Shown: positions 11,812 through 22,756 of the stretch, piece by piece
Layout of the letters: every line of letters begins with the position of its first letter
Numbering within the stretch: position 1 is the stretch's first letter
Origin: Rhododendron vialii
Lineage: Eukaryota; Streptophyta; Magnoliopsida; Ericales; Ericaceae
Assembly (NCBI RefSeq): GCF_030253575.1
Contig: NC_080567.1
Span: 35,927,501-35,991,500 of the forward strand
Direction of reading: 5' to 3'
Length of the DNA stretch: 64,000 bases
Notes under the pieces: generated by a model
What the model was told of the DNA's origin: nothing
Seen by the model: the letters and a program-made list of their open reading frames with translations, nothing else
Databases searched by the model: none
Made by a program: the position numbers and the translations under genes

Positions 11812-12256
11812 AGAGAAATCTGATTCTCGACTTCATCTTACGAACTAATCCTGTTTACGACTCATTATATCAGAACATTCTTATTTATTAATGAATTGCA
11901 TTTCATGTCTTCTAAGGGGAAATTTGCGCGAAAGATTTTGTAAGTGAGAATGTGACTACTCTGTCGGTGCTAATAATTTTTCCATCACTAATCAAACCAT
12001 GTTATTCATGGATCATGTTGCTTCCTATTTCCTTCATGTCCTTAAGAGATTCGAAATATTATCCTACGAGATAATTGGATTAGCATAAATATAACAGTAC
12101 GCAAATTATCTCTCCTTTTTCCCATAAATGTACTTGTAACTAGTGTATTTATATGAGTTTGAGTCAGGTCTCCTTTCACTCATCCATTTCTATGGGAGGG
12201 AGTAATACCAAAGGACACCAACATTGTAGCTTAGCTAGCCATTGCTCAGCAACAGC

Positions 12257-12879
12257 GAGCATCTCCAACAATGTAGCCATAATTCTAGCCATTTACCATA
12301 CAATTTCCCTTTTGGCTAGCCACAAAACATGTCTATTACCCAACAGCCTCAATAAAAACCTCAACAAAGTAAAAAAAATAAAAAATAAATTGAAGCAAAA
12401 TCACAAAAACAGGGCAGTCCGGAGTACCTCTCGTTGGAATGGCGGTGGGACAGGCGATCGACCGGCCTTTGATCTGGATGAAGCACAGAAACAGAGCAGT
12501 CCTGAAAAATCGACCAACGACAAGTCAATAATCCACTGGAAATCGAAAAACCTACCAGAAATCGTGAAATCGAAAACCCCACCAGAAGAACCCTCCAATG
12601 ACGGCGGCGAGATCTAACTCGCCGGAGTACCTCAGCTCTTTTTCCCGACCGTTCGTTTGTAGTGTGATATAATCCTATTTTGTTTTCCGGCGCCGGAATC
12701 CAGTGAAAGCAAGGAGAGATAAGCGAAGCGAGGGTTAGTACCTCGCTCACTGTGGCGAGGAGTTGGAGCGAGGGGGAAAAATGGCTATCTTCCGGCAAGG
12801 CTGCTGGAACAGGTTTTGTGCACTTTGGCTCGCCTCTTTGATGTCGCCCGAGGAGAAGGCGAGTCTCCTGGAGATGCTC
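12257..12879. mobile_element. TIR element, PIF/Harbinger-like MITE (623 bp)
   Basis: Exact 10-bp terminal inverted repeats GAGCATCTCC and GGAGATGCTC, a start common in plant PIF/Harbinger-type MITEs. The empty site is visible in the other two copies of the duplication (AACAGC followed by TTATGGGAT). The flanks show TAA only on the right, so the target duplication is not clean. The ORFs inside are compositional and resemble no transposase. Confidence 0.65.
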
Positions 12880-13489
12880 TAAATGGGATATTTTCAGGGC
12901 CCATAGGTATATGTATAACTAAGGTCCCTGTGGTGGTGAAAGTGATACAATGGGTGGTGTATTACCCCGAGCTTTTGATCCCAAAGGGCCCAAACGTTTA
13001 ATCTGGATCACATTGGGTCCAAAAATGACCCTTGCTTATAAACCAAGAAACACCTACCATTGGCACCTCCTAACAAATACATATCCTCGTGACTCTGTAC
13101 CCTTAGCTCAATGGTTTAGAGACTACATGTATGAGGGATAGTGTCAAAATGACAACATAGTCAAGTTTGAAGACTAACATTAAGAGCATTGCGGAAGCAT
13201 GTAGAAGCCAAAGATCTGAGAGATCTCATCTTTAATAAAATTTGAAATAAATTAAAATTTGAAATATCTGTTTTCACAAGAAAGAGTGTTTAAAGCCTGT
13301 CGGAGTATACAATACTGCAATATTAAATCTTGTTTCAGCTTTCCCCATAAAGGGTTTTCGTCATATGGAAAAAAACATAGATAAAAATTCTGTACAATGG
13401 AAATCCCCCACCAATTGTCGATTATACAGGAATAACATGTAACACGCGAGCATATTATGAGACCCATTTCCCCGCATACTCTTACTGTT

Positions 13490-14206
13490 TGCGTAAAAGT
13501 ATATATTCACCATGCTTTAATGAGGGATTTTGTGGTATAATTTAAGTTCAACGTAACAAATCCAGGAAGAAAAAAAACGGTGCGTAGAGAGTGACAAGAG
13601 CATGCCGCAGAAGTTATCACAAAAATCAGAACCATGGAGGTACAGGCTGTAGGTATTGAAGAATAAAAGAAATCCATGTACATTCACAGAATGATCGTTG
13701 TATGCTAAAAAATTTCACATTTAAATCGGTAAAAAGAGGAGGCCAGAAGATTAGACCTCTGATTTTGCCAGCATTGGACCGAATATAATCACTTAAGTAT
13801 TGGAGCTAATGGTACTGCATGTGCGGCCTAGTGCCTTCCAGTCCTGGACGTTCGAATGTCGCTGCCACAGTTTGAGGCAGAAAAAAGTGGGTCATAGAGT
13901 CACAAAGCTAGCTAGAAACATTATCTCCCTGGTCATGCCACTAAAAAAGCTATCAATGCCTGCGTGTGAGTACTGTTCGCTACACTTTAGGAAAGAGATT
14001 CTTGAAAATCCACAGTCCAAAAAATAAATGAGTTGTTCAGCTTGAACTCTTTGCAAAATTTCACAAGAAATTCACTGGATTGTTGTACAATAGGTTGCCT
14101 TCCCGATGGAAAGTGGCCATTTCATCCGTCTGATATCATCTAATTAAGCTAGGCATCGTCTTTTGTCTGATACCATAGTCTCTCTCTTTTTCGTTACACA
14201 CAAAAA
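13490..14206. other. Intergenic, no gene seen
   Basis: An open frame of 75 codons at 13800-14027 has no motif I recognise and no splice context. I do not call it a gene. Confidence 0.4.
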
Positions 14207-14214
14207 AAAACTTG

Positions 14215-14566
14215 CAATGGCGGCGCCACATTGACATCTTCATAGCTATCAGGATATGCATGATATTGCTATTTTTAATACCTTTCTTGAAAATAAGATA
14301 TCCTTTTGAACACCCACAGAAATTGTCACTTGTGTATTTGCTTTTCACCTGGTCTCTTTTTGAGAGTTTTGTTAATCATTTTGAAGGTTAAGCTTAATTT
14401 CCAAAGAAAAATTAATATTTAGAACCTTTCTAGATAGGCATATGACTAAAAGCAGCATTCGACATTGATCATCCATTTTGATAAAATTATATATTGGGCT
14501 CTACAAAAAAATTTGCGGTTTTCACCACGACGAACACCCTCATATAAAATCCCGGAGCCACCACTG
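14215..14566. mobile_element. Non-autonomous hAT MITE (352 bp)
   Basis: The ends are CAATGGCGGCGCCA and the complement of CCGGAGCCACCACTG (CAGTGGTGGCTCCGG). The flanking 8-mers are AAAACTTG and CACACTTG, a target duplication with two mismatches. Length and ends match the elements at 2602 and 43656. The weaker target duplication suggests it is older. Confidence 0.65.
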
Positions 14567-14899
14567 CACACTTGGATTATGATGCCAGTCAATCGAGCCA
14601 ATGGATTCCAATGCCAAAAGAAAATGATTTTTCTCCACTATTTGATGGTCAAGGATCTCTGAGTTCACCAGACCATGCATTTGTATATATTATCACAAAA
14701 AATTTGAATTGGTTAGCACTCAACCACTTCTCCTGAATTACTAAAAAGACCCATACCAGGAAAAAGAATGGCAGAGCGGATAGATGTTCCAGGCAAGTTA
14801 ATTTTCCCACCGCCAAAGCCATGCCATCATAAAAAAAAACAATCAATAAACCCCAATTGGCTCTTACTAAAATATCGTATGAATTCCAAATGTGCTTAT

Positions 14900-14982
14900 T
14901 AACACAACAACAATAACAGAACATATCTAGTCCCCAATCATTAGGGGTATGAGCGGGGAGGATTTGGAGACAGACCTAATTT
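14900..14982 (-). mobile_element. SINE/LINE 3'-tail remnant
   Basis: Minus-strand sequence TTAGGTCTGTCTCC, CCTCCCCGCTCATACCCC and a TTGTTGTTGT tail, close to 11145-11217. It abuts the end of the gamma-COP pseudogene. Confidence 0.5.
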
Positions 14983-15720
14983 TCCAAAAGCAGGGACTCC
15001 ATTTGGCTTCTCAAATGCTACAAATGTCTGTCCTGGTGAATCATATTGAAGAGATCTTAAAGGTTTTGATGATACTTCAGTAAATTCCTCCGCTTCAGAG
15101 GCATCCACTATCACGGAGACCTGTCACATTGCACAATAAAATTGAGAGATTGTTACAAGCTAACTGTAGAATAAAGGAAACTAGTGCTCGGTAAAGTTGG
15201 CATTATATTTTCCGGTAACTGCTCAGGATTTGAATTTGTGCAGTTGTACTGGAACACCACATGCCTACCGAAAATGTGCTCAACAACATTGACTCCATAT
15301 TCTGCTTCGGCCTCTGTAAGCTCCAGGGGTGGTAAAGACTGGTTCAAGAAACAGAACATATAAATAAATAAATAACCTGAATCAGGATCATGTCAACAAT
15401 AATGAAAACCAGAATGTCCAATGGAGGAAGCATCGAGTGAAAGAACCTTGAAAAGCTTCCCAAAGCTTTGAGAACTCTGGGATAGAGGAGAGCATCCCAG
15501 TTGGCTTTTTACCAGGGGCTTTCTTCTCAGCAAGTGGTTGAGATTTAACCTCATTAGGTACAGAATCAATATCAAAAGGCTCTTCTGAAGGCTCCTGAAC
15601 CTGTGTTGAAACAATATACAGGAGGATAATGTAACTGTGCATGAAGCATACAATCAGTTTCAACAACTCAACCCTCACCCCAAGCATATTCAGATACGGC
15701 GAAGCCCTATCACGAACCTG
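14976..15720 (-). pseudogene. Coatomer gamma subunit (gamma-COP) pseudogene, C-terminal part
   Basis: Minus-strand blocks in order: VRDRASPYLNMLG (near 15715), EPFDIDSVPNEVKSQPLAEK (near 15590), LSSIPEFSK (near 15475), LTEAEAEYGVNVVEHIFGRH then VVFQYNCTN (near 15320), and VIVDASEAEEF through SSKPLRSLQYDSPGQTFVAF (near 15110). This is the hinge and appendage region of COPI gamma-COP, which works in Golgi-ER vesicle coats. The copy is dead. The stretch between GKKPTG and LLSSIPEF is missing, a one-base shift follows FSK, another disrupts the VVETD region, and the part leading to EPSEEPF is deleted. Some intron acceptors remain, so it is a DNA duplicate rather than a processed copy. The first ~600 residues are absent. 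Confidence 0.85.
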
Positions 15721-15735
15721 CGTACATATTGTCAA

Positions 15736-16729
15736 GCAGAAGTTCCATTGAAAAGTATAATTAATGCATACACGACGTGTTAGTTACTGCCCAATCCTAG
15801 ACTAAAATGATGATAGAGTTGAAAATTTTGCTCTTTTTCATCTGCAGTACTTCTCTTGTGGCCACAAAAGTTCGAAAATCAACCTGAAGGCACCAAAGTT
15901 GAAAAAGTTGTCTTCCAAACTTAGGGGAATATGGACACACTCAGCCGGCATGCCAATGGATAGTTCTTAAACGTTAAGAGTACCTAAACAGTAAAATGAC
16001 AAAGGCAACAGTACCATCAGATAATAATACATTGAAAAACAAGGACTTTCGTCCAATTTTCAGAGCAAAGGAAAATGGAACATTTTTTCTCATAAGTAAC
16101 GGTGTAGGTGTCATTGATAGAGCTAGCTACCTATCCACTAAATGAGAAAGATTAAATGTGTCGTTGACAGAGCTTTCAAGAGGATCCTACTCATTGCCGA
16201 TCAAAAAAGAAGAAAGAGGATGCTACTCATGTACAAAAGAAGGGCCACTGCCGCCACACCACAAAAAGGTCGAACGAACGGAGAGAGTGGGGAATCTACA
16301 AAACCATCAAAGAAACCAGAGTGGGGCCACCTTTCCCGACACCAAACTGTACAGAATAAAGGGGGAAATGGCTCTCAAGCCAATGAACTGTACAGGATAT
16401 TGTTGTGTCCGGAGTGGATCAAACAGAGCCAAAACACATGAACACGAACACAAGAGAGATACGTGGTTCTCTAAAATCGGGTACATCCACGGAGAAAAAC
16501 GGAGCAATTAATGGTCACCGGAATACAAGAGCTTTACAGGTGGGTTTCCCTCAAACTCACCACTCACCTGACCTCTACATTGCTTACAAAACAAACCTCA
16601 CAGAAACCTCTCTAGTCTCTCACTCAAGAGAGATACTTCTGATGGAACCAAAAGGTCCCATTTATAACCAAATATGGAACTCCCTGCTTCCAATCACGCC
16701 AGACAAAGCCTTCACTCTTGGAGGCTGGC
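15736..16729. other. Intergenic, no gene recognised
   Basis: Several overlapping frames of 100-117 codons between 16142 and 16734 lack any motif I know. The sequence continues across the Cassandra LTR at 17024, so this was one block before that insertion. Its origin is unknown. Confidence 0.35.
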
Positions 16730-17023
16730 TGTGACAGCCTACTCGCCGGTTGAGGGGGGCAGGTCACAATTTATAAGGAATGATCCATCCTACTTGTACA
16801 AGGTCTTTTAAAGCAGTGAGGGCGGGCCGAAGAACGTAGGGACTTCACAGTTAAGCGTGCTCATCCTGGAGTAGTTCAGGGATGGGTGACCTACTGGGAA
16901 GTCTACGGTCTTTGGGCACCTAAAACGGACAATATTGTACAAAGATGGATGGAATCATCGTGGGCACGTGGCTGCACCGGTTCGGGCCCGCATAGGGCGC
17001 CGTGCGCCGGGCAGGGCGTGACA
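16730..17023 (+). mobile_element. Solo LTR of a Cassandra TRIM retrotransposon (fossil)
   Basis: A 294-bp unit beginning TGTGACAGCC and ending GGGCGTGACA, flanked by a perfect 5-bp target duplication CTGGC (16725-16729 and 17024-17028). It contains a 5S rRNA-like segment (about 16845-16912: CAGTTAAGCGTGCT, GGATGGGTGACC, CTGGGAAGT), the hallmark of Cassandra LTRs. No internal domain is present, so it is a solo LTR left by recombination. The exact target duplication suggests it is not very old. Confidence 0.9.
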
Positions 17024-18090
17024 CTGGCACAGTGCAAGGTAGTTGGTTGTCCACACCAATTAGCAGCTTTGGTGTGCTTGGCAACAGTGAGGATGGAGCC
17101 AAAAATGCCCCAAAAGTCAACAGATATCATACCTCTTCATCTAGAAAGCAACTTTTTGTTCTCTGCCAACCCAGCCATGACACAATCAAATGTGAGAGGC
17201 TCCTACACCTTCGGGGAACGATATGTATCCTAGGATACGATCGGGTATTCCATAATTTATACGCGTATCATAATTCACATATCCTACGATTACTTATTCA
17301 AAAAAAGTCGGATCTTATTTCAAAAAATGGAATCCCGAATGCATTAATCTAAGTTGTGTGATCTAATTATGGCATCTTTCAAACCCTTTAATAGAAATTT
17401 AACCTCAATGTAGGTCTTGTATAAAAAAAAGAACTATACTTCAATTGTATTTTGTCTTGCTTTTCTTTTCCTAACAAAGAGAACATAAAACCTTAATGTA
17501 ATATGTCCTAATTGAGAGACTTGAAATTTTGCATCTTAATTTTTTTTAAATGTAAGCATAGTTTATTGGTGTTATTAGGTGTATCTACTTTTTAATTATA
17601 TTTTAATTATAATTAACATTGTTGAAACATAAACTAAATTTAGCATTTTGACAAAACTCCTATTGACAAAATTCAAATATGATAGATATTATCGAAAAAA
17701 ATATAAATATCTAATTTTTAGAAACTCTAACATATCTAGTCTAAAAGCTCTAGAATATCCTTGTGAAATATCTAGAGTTTTTTTGTGAGAATTAGTCTCA
17801 TGTGTATCTTGTATGAAAATATCTTTGTACTATAGTCTTCCATAGAGTAGTATAAATAGAGATGAGTTCTAACCATTTTGTATCAAGCCAAAAAAAGTTT
17901 GAGTTCAAGTACAATATAAATACTCTCCTTCTCCACTCTTGTCTTTAGTATTCTCCCTCTTTCAAAAATATTGTCCCAACTACATAATAGAAATTTCTAC
18001 TCTTCCAGCAAACGTATCTCAAGATACACGATACGTATCTCGAAATGAACTATTCAGGTGAAAAAATGATACAAGATACATATCCCGAGT
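17024..18090. other. Repeat-rich intergenic DNA, possible unclassified TIR element and LTR remnant
   Basis: CGGGGAACGATATGTATC near 17212 and the complement of GATACATATCCCGAG near 18075 are similar inverted ends of an ~880-bp unit. Inside, 17620-17984 looks like a short copia-type LTR (TGTTGAAAC start, TATA-like AGTATAAATAGAG at 17850, CCCAAC near its end), but no target duplication was found for either. Confidence 0.3.
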
Positions 18091-19200
18091 TGGTTGGTTG
18101 CTCTGTCCACGAAATCGCTGCGTGGTTTAAAGACCCACTGTCGTCTGTCGTGCTGCAGTGGGAAACCGCCAGTGTTGGCATTCAAACAAAATTATAGAGA
18201 ATCCTACCAAATATTATACGCTACTGATATAGTGACGAGATTTATATAATTTAGATTCAATACTTACTCGGAAAGAAGAAGAAGAGCCAATGTCGGCACT
18301 GGAGAGAGAGGGAGAGCTGTCTTCAACTTTGAAGCTTATTCCCTCAGATCTAATTGAAAAAAACAAAAAAAATTACAAAGAATCCTACCGAGGAATATAC
18401 ACGATCTATATAATATATGATGAGAGATTTATATAATTTAGATTCAATACTTTTTGATGCAGAAGCCGGAGAGAGGGAGAGTTGTCTTCAACTTTGAAGC
18501 AGACACCATTGTCGATCGAGATAGATTGAGAGAGAGGGGGGGCTGGACAGAAGTGGAAGAAGCCGTGACTTCAGAGGGAAGCCAAGGGGTTATATAGGGA
18601 CCTAGGGCATAGGGGAGTAATGCCCGGGTTACTTATGCATTAGACTTTTTTAATTTTGTTCTTGTTCAAAAAAAATTTCGAATGTTAATTTTAAGCTAAA
18701 TTTTTATGTGATTTAGTTTTGTCTCGACGAAAGGAACTGAAGAAGTAAATAAAAAATTACAACTTTTGTGAGCTTTCCAATTCTGTTACATCCCGATATA
18801 TGGGCGAGATGAAAAAACGCTTGTGTATCGACCGATTTCCTTTGTTGTCAGTCTGTTTCCAATTCACGGCCCTTACTGTCATACTCGACCATTATTGAGT
18901 GATTTAGAAAAATTTTAAAAAATTTGGTAAAAAATGATTTTCTTAAAATTCATGACCACTACAACCAATTCCCATTAAGTATCGGTCGATACTTTCGAAA
19001 CTATTACACAACGATTGTAAGAAATTTGGTCAAAATGATTTCCTTAAAATTCATGACCGCTACAACCAATTTAGGGTTTCAAGCAAGCGAAAACCTAGAG
19101 GTCCTCACTTCAAGTTGGTTGCTCTGTCCACCAAATCGTGGCATGGTTTAAAGACCCATCGTTGTGCTGCAGTGGGAAACCGCCAGCGTTGGCATTCAAA
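18091..19200. repeat. Direct repeat of about 95 bp at both ends of a 1-kb segment
   Basis: The block TTGGTTGCTCTGTCCAC through GGGAAACCGCCAG and GTTGGCATTCAAA occurs at about 18093-18187 and 19118-19200. Between the copies, two further pairs of local repeats are seen (around 18195/18375 and 18935/19025). Confidence 0.6.
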
Positions 19201-19339
19201 GTGGTGGACGACGGCCCCAAATGCATGGCAGTGAAACTGGACGAAATCCAAAACCTAAACAGAAATCCCAAACGCTAGGGGTTTAGGACAAAAGAAAAGG
19301 AAGAAAAGGTGCAGAAAAGAAAGGGAATAACGTTTACCT

Positions 19340-19500
19340 GTGAATGCAGAAGTTGAACGATGGCGAGAAAGAATGAATTGGAGCTTGAGAACGGGAGCTT
19401 GGGAAGCTAGAAAGCTGAAGTTGTATAGCGAGAGCGGAGTGAGAAGATGTAAAGAGTGAGGCGCCGCCTCTCCCCCCCTTGCCTTTTATATAGTGGATGA
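19340..19500 (-). promoter_or_regulatory. Possible orphan promoter and leader on the minus strand
   Basis: On the minus strand CTATATAAAAGG (about 19483-19494) is followed by a pyrimidine-rich leader and a CACAG/GTAAAC donor near 19339. No coding exon could be joined to it. It may be the 5' end of a decayed or transposed gene. Confidence 0.3.
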
Positions 19501-19519
19501 AGGTTTTTTTTTTTTAAGA

Positions 19520-19553
19520 GGGGGGGGGGGGGGGGGGGGGGGGTTGGGGGGAA
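19520..19553 (+). repeat. Homopolymer run of 34 G
   Basis: An uninterrupted G tract, preceded by a T tract and followed by TT and six more G. It can form G-quadruplexes and is prone to assembly error, so the length is uncertain. Confidence 0.85.
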
Positions 19554-19561
19554 AGAAAGGG

Positions 19562-20012
19562 GCCGGGGGAAAGTGTACCGTCGAAGCTCTAGGGGGTCGT
19601 GCGCATGAAATCAAGCAACACGACCCCGGCCACTCTCATCGTGCCACATGGCATCTTTGCGCTTTGTACTCACAACGCTCCCATTTGCTGCCACGTGGCG
19701 CCCCACGCCGCTTCGGATGCGCATCCACTGTTCAATCTCTGCGCCAAAATGTCCCATTAGCTGCCTCAGCTGCAACACTTATCATTATCCTACGAGATTC
19801 AAAATGTCCCTCCTCGTTTTGTTCAAACAAGGGAGGGCTCGGTGGAGTCTCCCCAACGGATCATGTATATGAAGCAGCCGAAGGAAGAAAATGGATTGAC
19901 TATGGAGCTTGAATCCTTGTGTTTGATCGGCCTCATCACCGGTTAACTCTTTCCATCGCCGAGCAACGTTGGAAGAAGTTGATGGGCTATTGTAGTAGCC
20001 GAGTTTGGATAA
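19562..20012. other. Intergenic, no gene recognised
   Basis: GC-richer than its surroundings. Open frames here are extensions of the G tract and show no motif. Confidence 0.35.
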
Positions 20013-20017
20013 GGACC

Positions 20018-21209
20018 TGTTAGGAGTGCAGACAACCTTTAGTAGTGGTTTAGCCCAGGAGTGTGGGGTTACACCCCGAACTATAGCGAAAACGATATTT
20101 TCAAGGACTTAGGGTGTAATTTCGGCCATAGGACTGACCTAATTATATTGCAGTTTGTATGTAATTAGGGTTTACGTTTTTTAGAGAAAAATGGAGAGAG
20201 GCGAGAGAAAACGCAGATCTCAGAGAGATTGTGATAAGACTTGTACTTTGATTCGATTTCATAGTGGATTGTGTGGCTCCTATGGTTTTTGCTCGCTTTG
20301 AGGTTTTCCACTTATATTTTGTGTTCTTTTCTCTTCTTGTTCATTACGCACTATATTTCTGTTTGCTTGCAATTTCTGTGATCTTAATTTTCAATATCCG
20401 TAGGGGTGTTATAAGGCCATCCACAGTGGTATAATCAAATGCCAATTGTTTTTAAAGTTAACAATGCTGGTGCAAAAGATCGCTCACAATGGTATAATCA
20501 AACTTAGCAACATCCTTAGAAATAATCAAATTTTGGGCTTTAGATAACCAAAACTAGCAACTTTTTTCAATAATCAAAATTTATGAACCCTACACCACAT
20601 ATCCAAAATTTGTATTCACACACGTTTCAATTGGTATTTTCTCATTCTCTTCTTCGCCTACTTTTTTTTTTGGTAAAAAAAATAAAATTGAAGAATTAAA
20701 TTTTTATGTAGCCAAGTTTCTTCGCCTACTCTATATCTTCTTCACTTCACCCACAAATTATTTCTCTTTCTTTTCCTTCAAAAGTGAAACTCATATCTCT
20801 CGATCATCTACAATTCAACTCATCGTCGCCGGATTAAAGTATTTCACTCTTCTTTCTTGTTTCTATTCCCCCCACACCCCACCAAAGAAAAAAAAAATTA
20901 TAATAGGAGGGAAGGAAGTCACCGATTTTTTTTCCAAAATTAAGAGAGAGAATCAATATATTTTAACTCATAAAAAACGTAAATAGAGAGAAGTGAATGA
21001 CGGAAAACAAAGGGGGACAGAGAGTGAAATCGTAGTGGACCCCATATTTTGGTTATGGACTAGAAGTGACCATAGTGAAGCTTAATATTGTTAAGCTTAG
21101 AAACCTCTTAAGTGAATAATCAAAAGCTGATGTGTCAACTTTTGATTATCCTTTTTTGATTATACCACTGTGGATGGCCTAAGTTGAACAAGTAGTTTGA
21201 TTTCTAACA
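20018..21209 (+). mobile_element. Solo LTR (fossil) split by a MITE
   Basis: The ends are TGTTAGGAGTGC and TTTCTAACA, with a perfect 5-bp target duplication GGACC (20013-20017 and 21210-21214). Removing the nested Harbinger MITE and its TAA leaves about 424 bp. No coding domain is present. The short LTR and TGTTAG/CTAACA ends suit a Ty1/copia-type element, but the family is inferred. Confidence 0.8.
20415..21179. mobile_element. Non-autonomous PIF/Harbinger element (765 bp) nested in the LTR
   Basis: Exact terminal inverted repeats of about 24 bp, beginning GGCCATCCACAGTGGTATAA at one end and mirrored at the other. The 3-bp target duplication TAA lies at 20412-20414 and 21180-21182. The long TIR and TAA duplication point to PIF/Harbinger. 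There is no transposase. It is younger than the LTR it sits in. Confidence 0.9.
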
Positions 21210-21214
21210 GGACC

Positions 21215-22500
21215 AAAGCGTTCACTGCCACATAACCTTGGCAATTGGCCAACCCCATGGGACCACGGGTTGACCGGCGACACGTGCAGTCCACTTGCTT
21301 GGATCATCTGCCGAACACTCTCTGCTAAGATGCTTTGCCGAACCGGATTCGTTCGGTGGGCACGGAGAACCAGTGGTCCATGTTACTAACTTGGCCAAGT
21401 TTTCCTTAGCTGCTCGTATATTTGGCGAAATTCCGAACATAACTTGACCGATAATTTGTAAAGGTACCATTAACTTCGGAAACACATTTATAAGCATTGT
21501 CTAAGAATACTTGAGCGAATCGACCAATAAGCACATAGCTTAACATAAATGTATGATCTTAATTAGGCAGGAATTTTCAAACACTTCACAATGCAAGCTC
21601 CATTAGAGAAATTAATGTATGATCTTAAGCAGGAATTTACAAACACTTCACAATGCAAGCTCTATTAGATGTTTTTTTTTTTTTGTACCACAAAAGATAG
21701 CAGGCCCTGACTTTGTAACTTACAGCAAAGCACGGCCAAAGTTCTAATTAATATTCACAATAGATACCTGCGTCATTAGTAGCATTTTTTTTTTCAAATT
21801 CCTGAACCATGCATACAATAATCCCCAAAACAAAATATGCACAAACAAGTTCTACATGAGCCAGCATTGTTGGACGATTGGTCGAAGCATGTACCACAAC
21901 TCGAACATTCTCTGTACACAGAGTATACATAACATGAGCAGATTCTATGTGCAAAGTACATGCAAAATCATGACAGTTTTACTTACACTTCGTTGAACAT
22001 ACATTTTTTCTCCTACATAAATACATATGAAGATCAATAGTTCACCTAGAGAAGAATACTTATTTATGATCAGTTGTAAAAAGTAATTAATGATGCTTTT
22101 ATAAAAGGTACCGTAATCGTGAAAAGTTATATTGTGTAAAGTATAATGATAATAAGTCTTTATAAAAATTAAACTTGTAAAGTTAGACAAACAAGAAGTC
22201 TAGGATCACCGCATGTCGTCCACCGCACGCCATATGGGGCCCACTCTGGACCCCACAAAATACGGAAAAATTAAATTGAGATTCACTTTGGTATGTAGGA
22301 TTCAAACATCCAAGTAAATCTAAACCGTTGATTTCTCCTTTTAGGAAAACCCTAGCATTTCTTGTCCATACTCTCTCTCCGTCTCTTTTTTACGAAAAGT
22401 TAGTGGAAAAATTAGTGTTGATGATGTTTTCCTCGAGTATAATGGTGAAAAGTTATATAGTTTGAAGTATAACGATGATTTCTTTATAAAAATTAAAATT
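21215..22500. other. Intergenic, no gene seen; local tandem duplication
   Basis: Two copies of TGTATGATCTTAA, CAGGAATTT and CACTTCACAATGCAAGCT lie 68 bp apart (21549 and 21617). A 91-codon minus frame at 21222-21497 carries no recognisable motif. Confidence 0.45.
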
Positions 22501-22510
22501 AATTTTTTAA

Positions 22511-22731
22511 GGCTTTGTTTGGTTGGAAGTTTAGTTTAGTTTAATTTTGGTAATTGGTAGAGAGAGAAATAAAGTAATGATTGGAGAGAGGGATAATGAT
22601 TTGAGAGAAATAGAGAAATAAATGAAATTAATAATTGGAGATATAGAGTAATGATTGAAGAAAGATATAGGGTAATAATTGAAAAACTAAACTAAAACTA
22701 AAGAAAAATGGCAACCGAATGCAACGTTTAT
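22511..22731. mobile_element. Small TIR element, MITE-like
   Basis: GGCTTTGTTTGGTTG and a TTTAGTTTAGTTT block at the left are mirrored by AAACTAAACTAAAACTAAAG and GGCAACCGAATGCAA at the right. The GGCTTTGTTTGG start is typical of Tourist-like MITEs. The target duplication is unclear. Confidence 0.5.
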
Positions 22732-22756
22732 TATTCAAGTTGAACACTTAAAAATG

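Larger units (their letters stand above)
11690..13489 (+). repeat. Direct copy of the CYP707A 3' region
   Basis: Matches the block after the CYP707A last intron, starting inside the terminal exon, and continues to the same right limit as the inverted copy (13489/4852). A TIR element is inserted at 12257-12879. The junction upstream (11680-11690) has lost the splice acceptor. Confidence 0.85.

Noticed and set aside
12361-12798. 145-codon minus ORF
   Set aside because: Lies wholly inside the TIR element 12257-12879 and has no motif or splice context.
13096-13130. tRNA gene (and its inverted copy near 5215-5250)
   Set aside because: TTAGCTCAATGGTTTAGAG resembles an A box, but no B box, anticodon arm or acceptor stem follows.
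16845-16912. 5S rRNA gene
   Set aside because: Only part of 5S is matched, and the segment lies inside an LTR with TG/CA ends and a target duplication, as in Cassandra elements.
19493-19912. 139-codon ORF with a poly-glycine run
   Set aside because: Produced by the 34-G tract; frame and composition are artefacts of the homopolymer.
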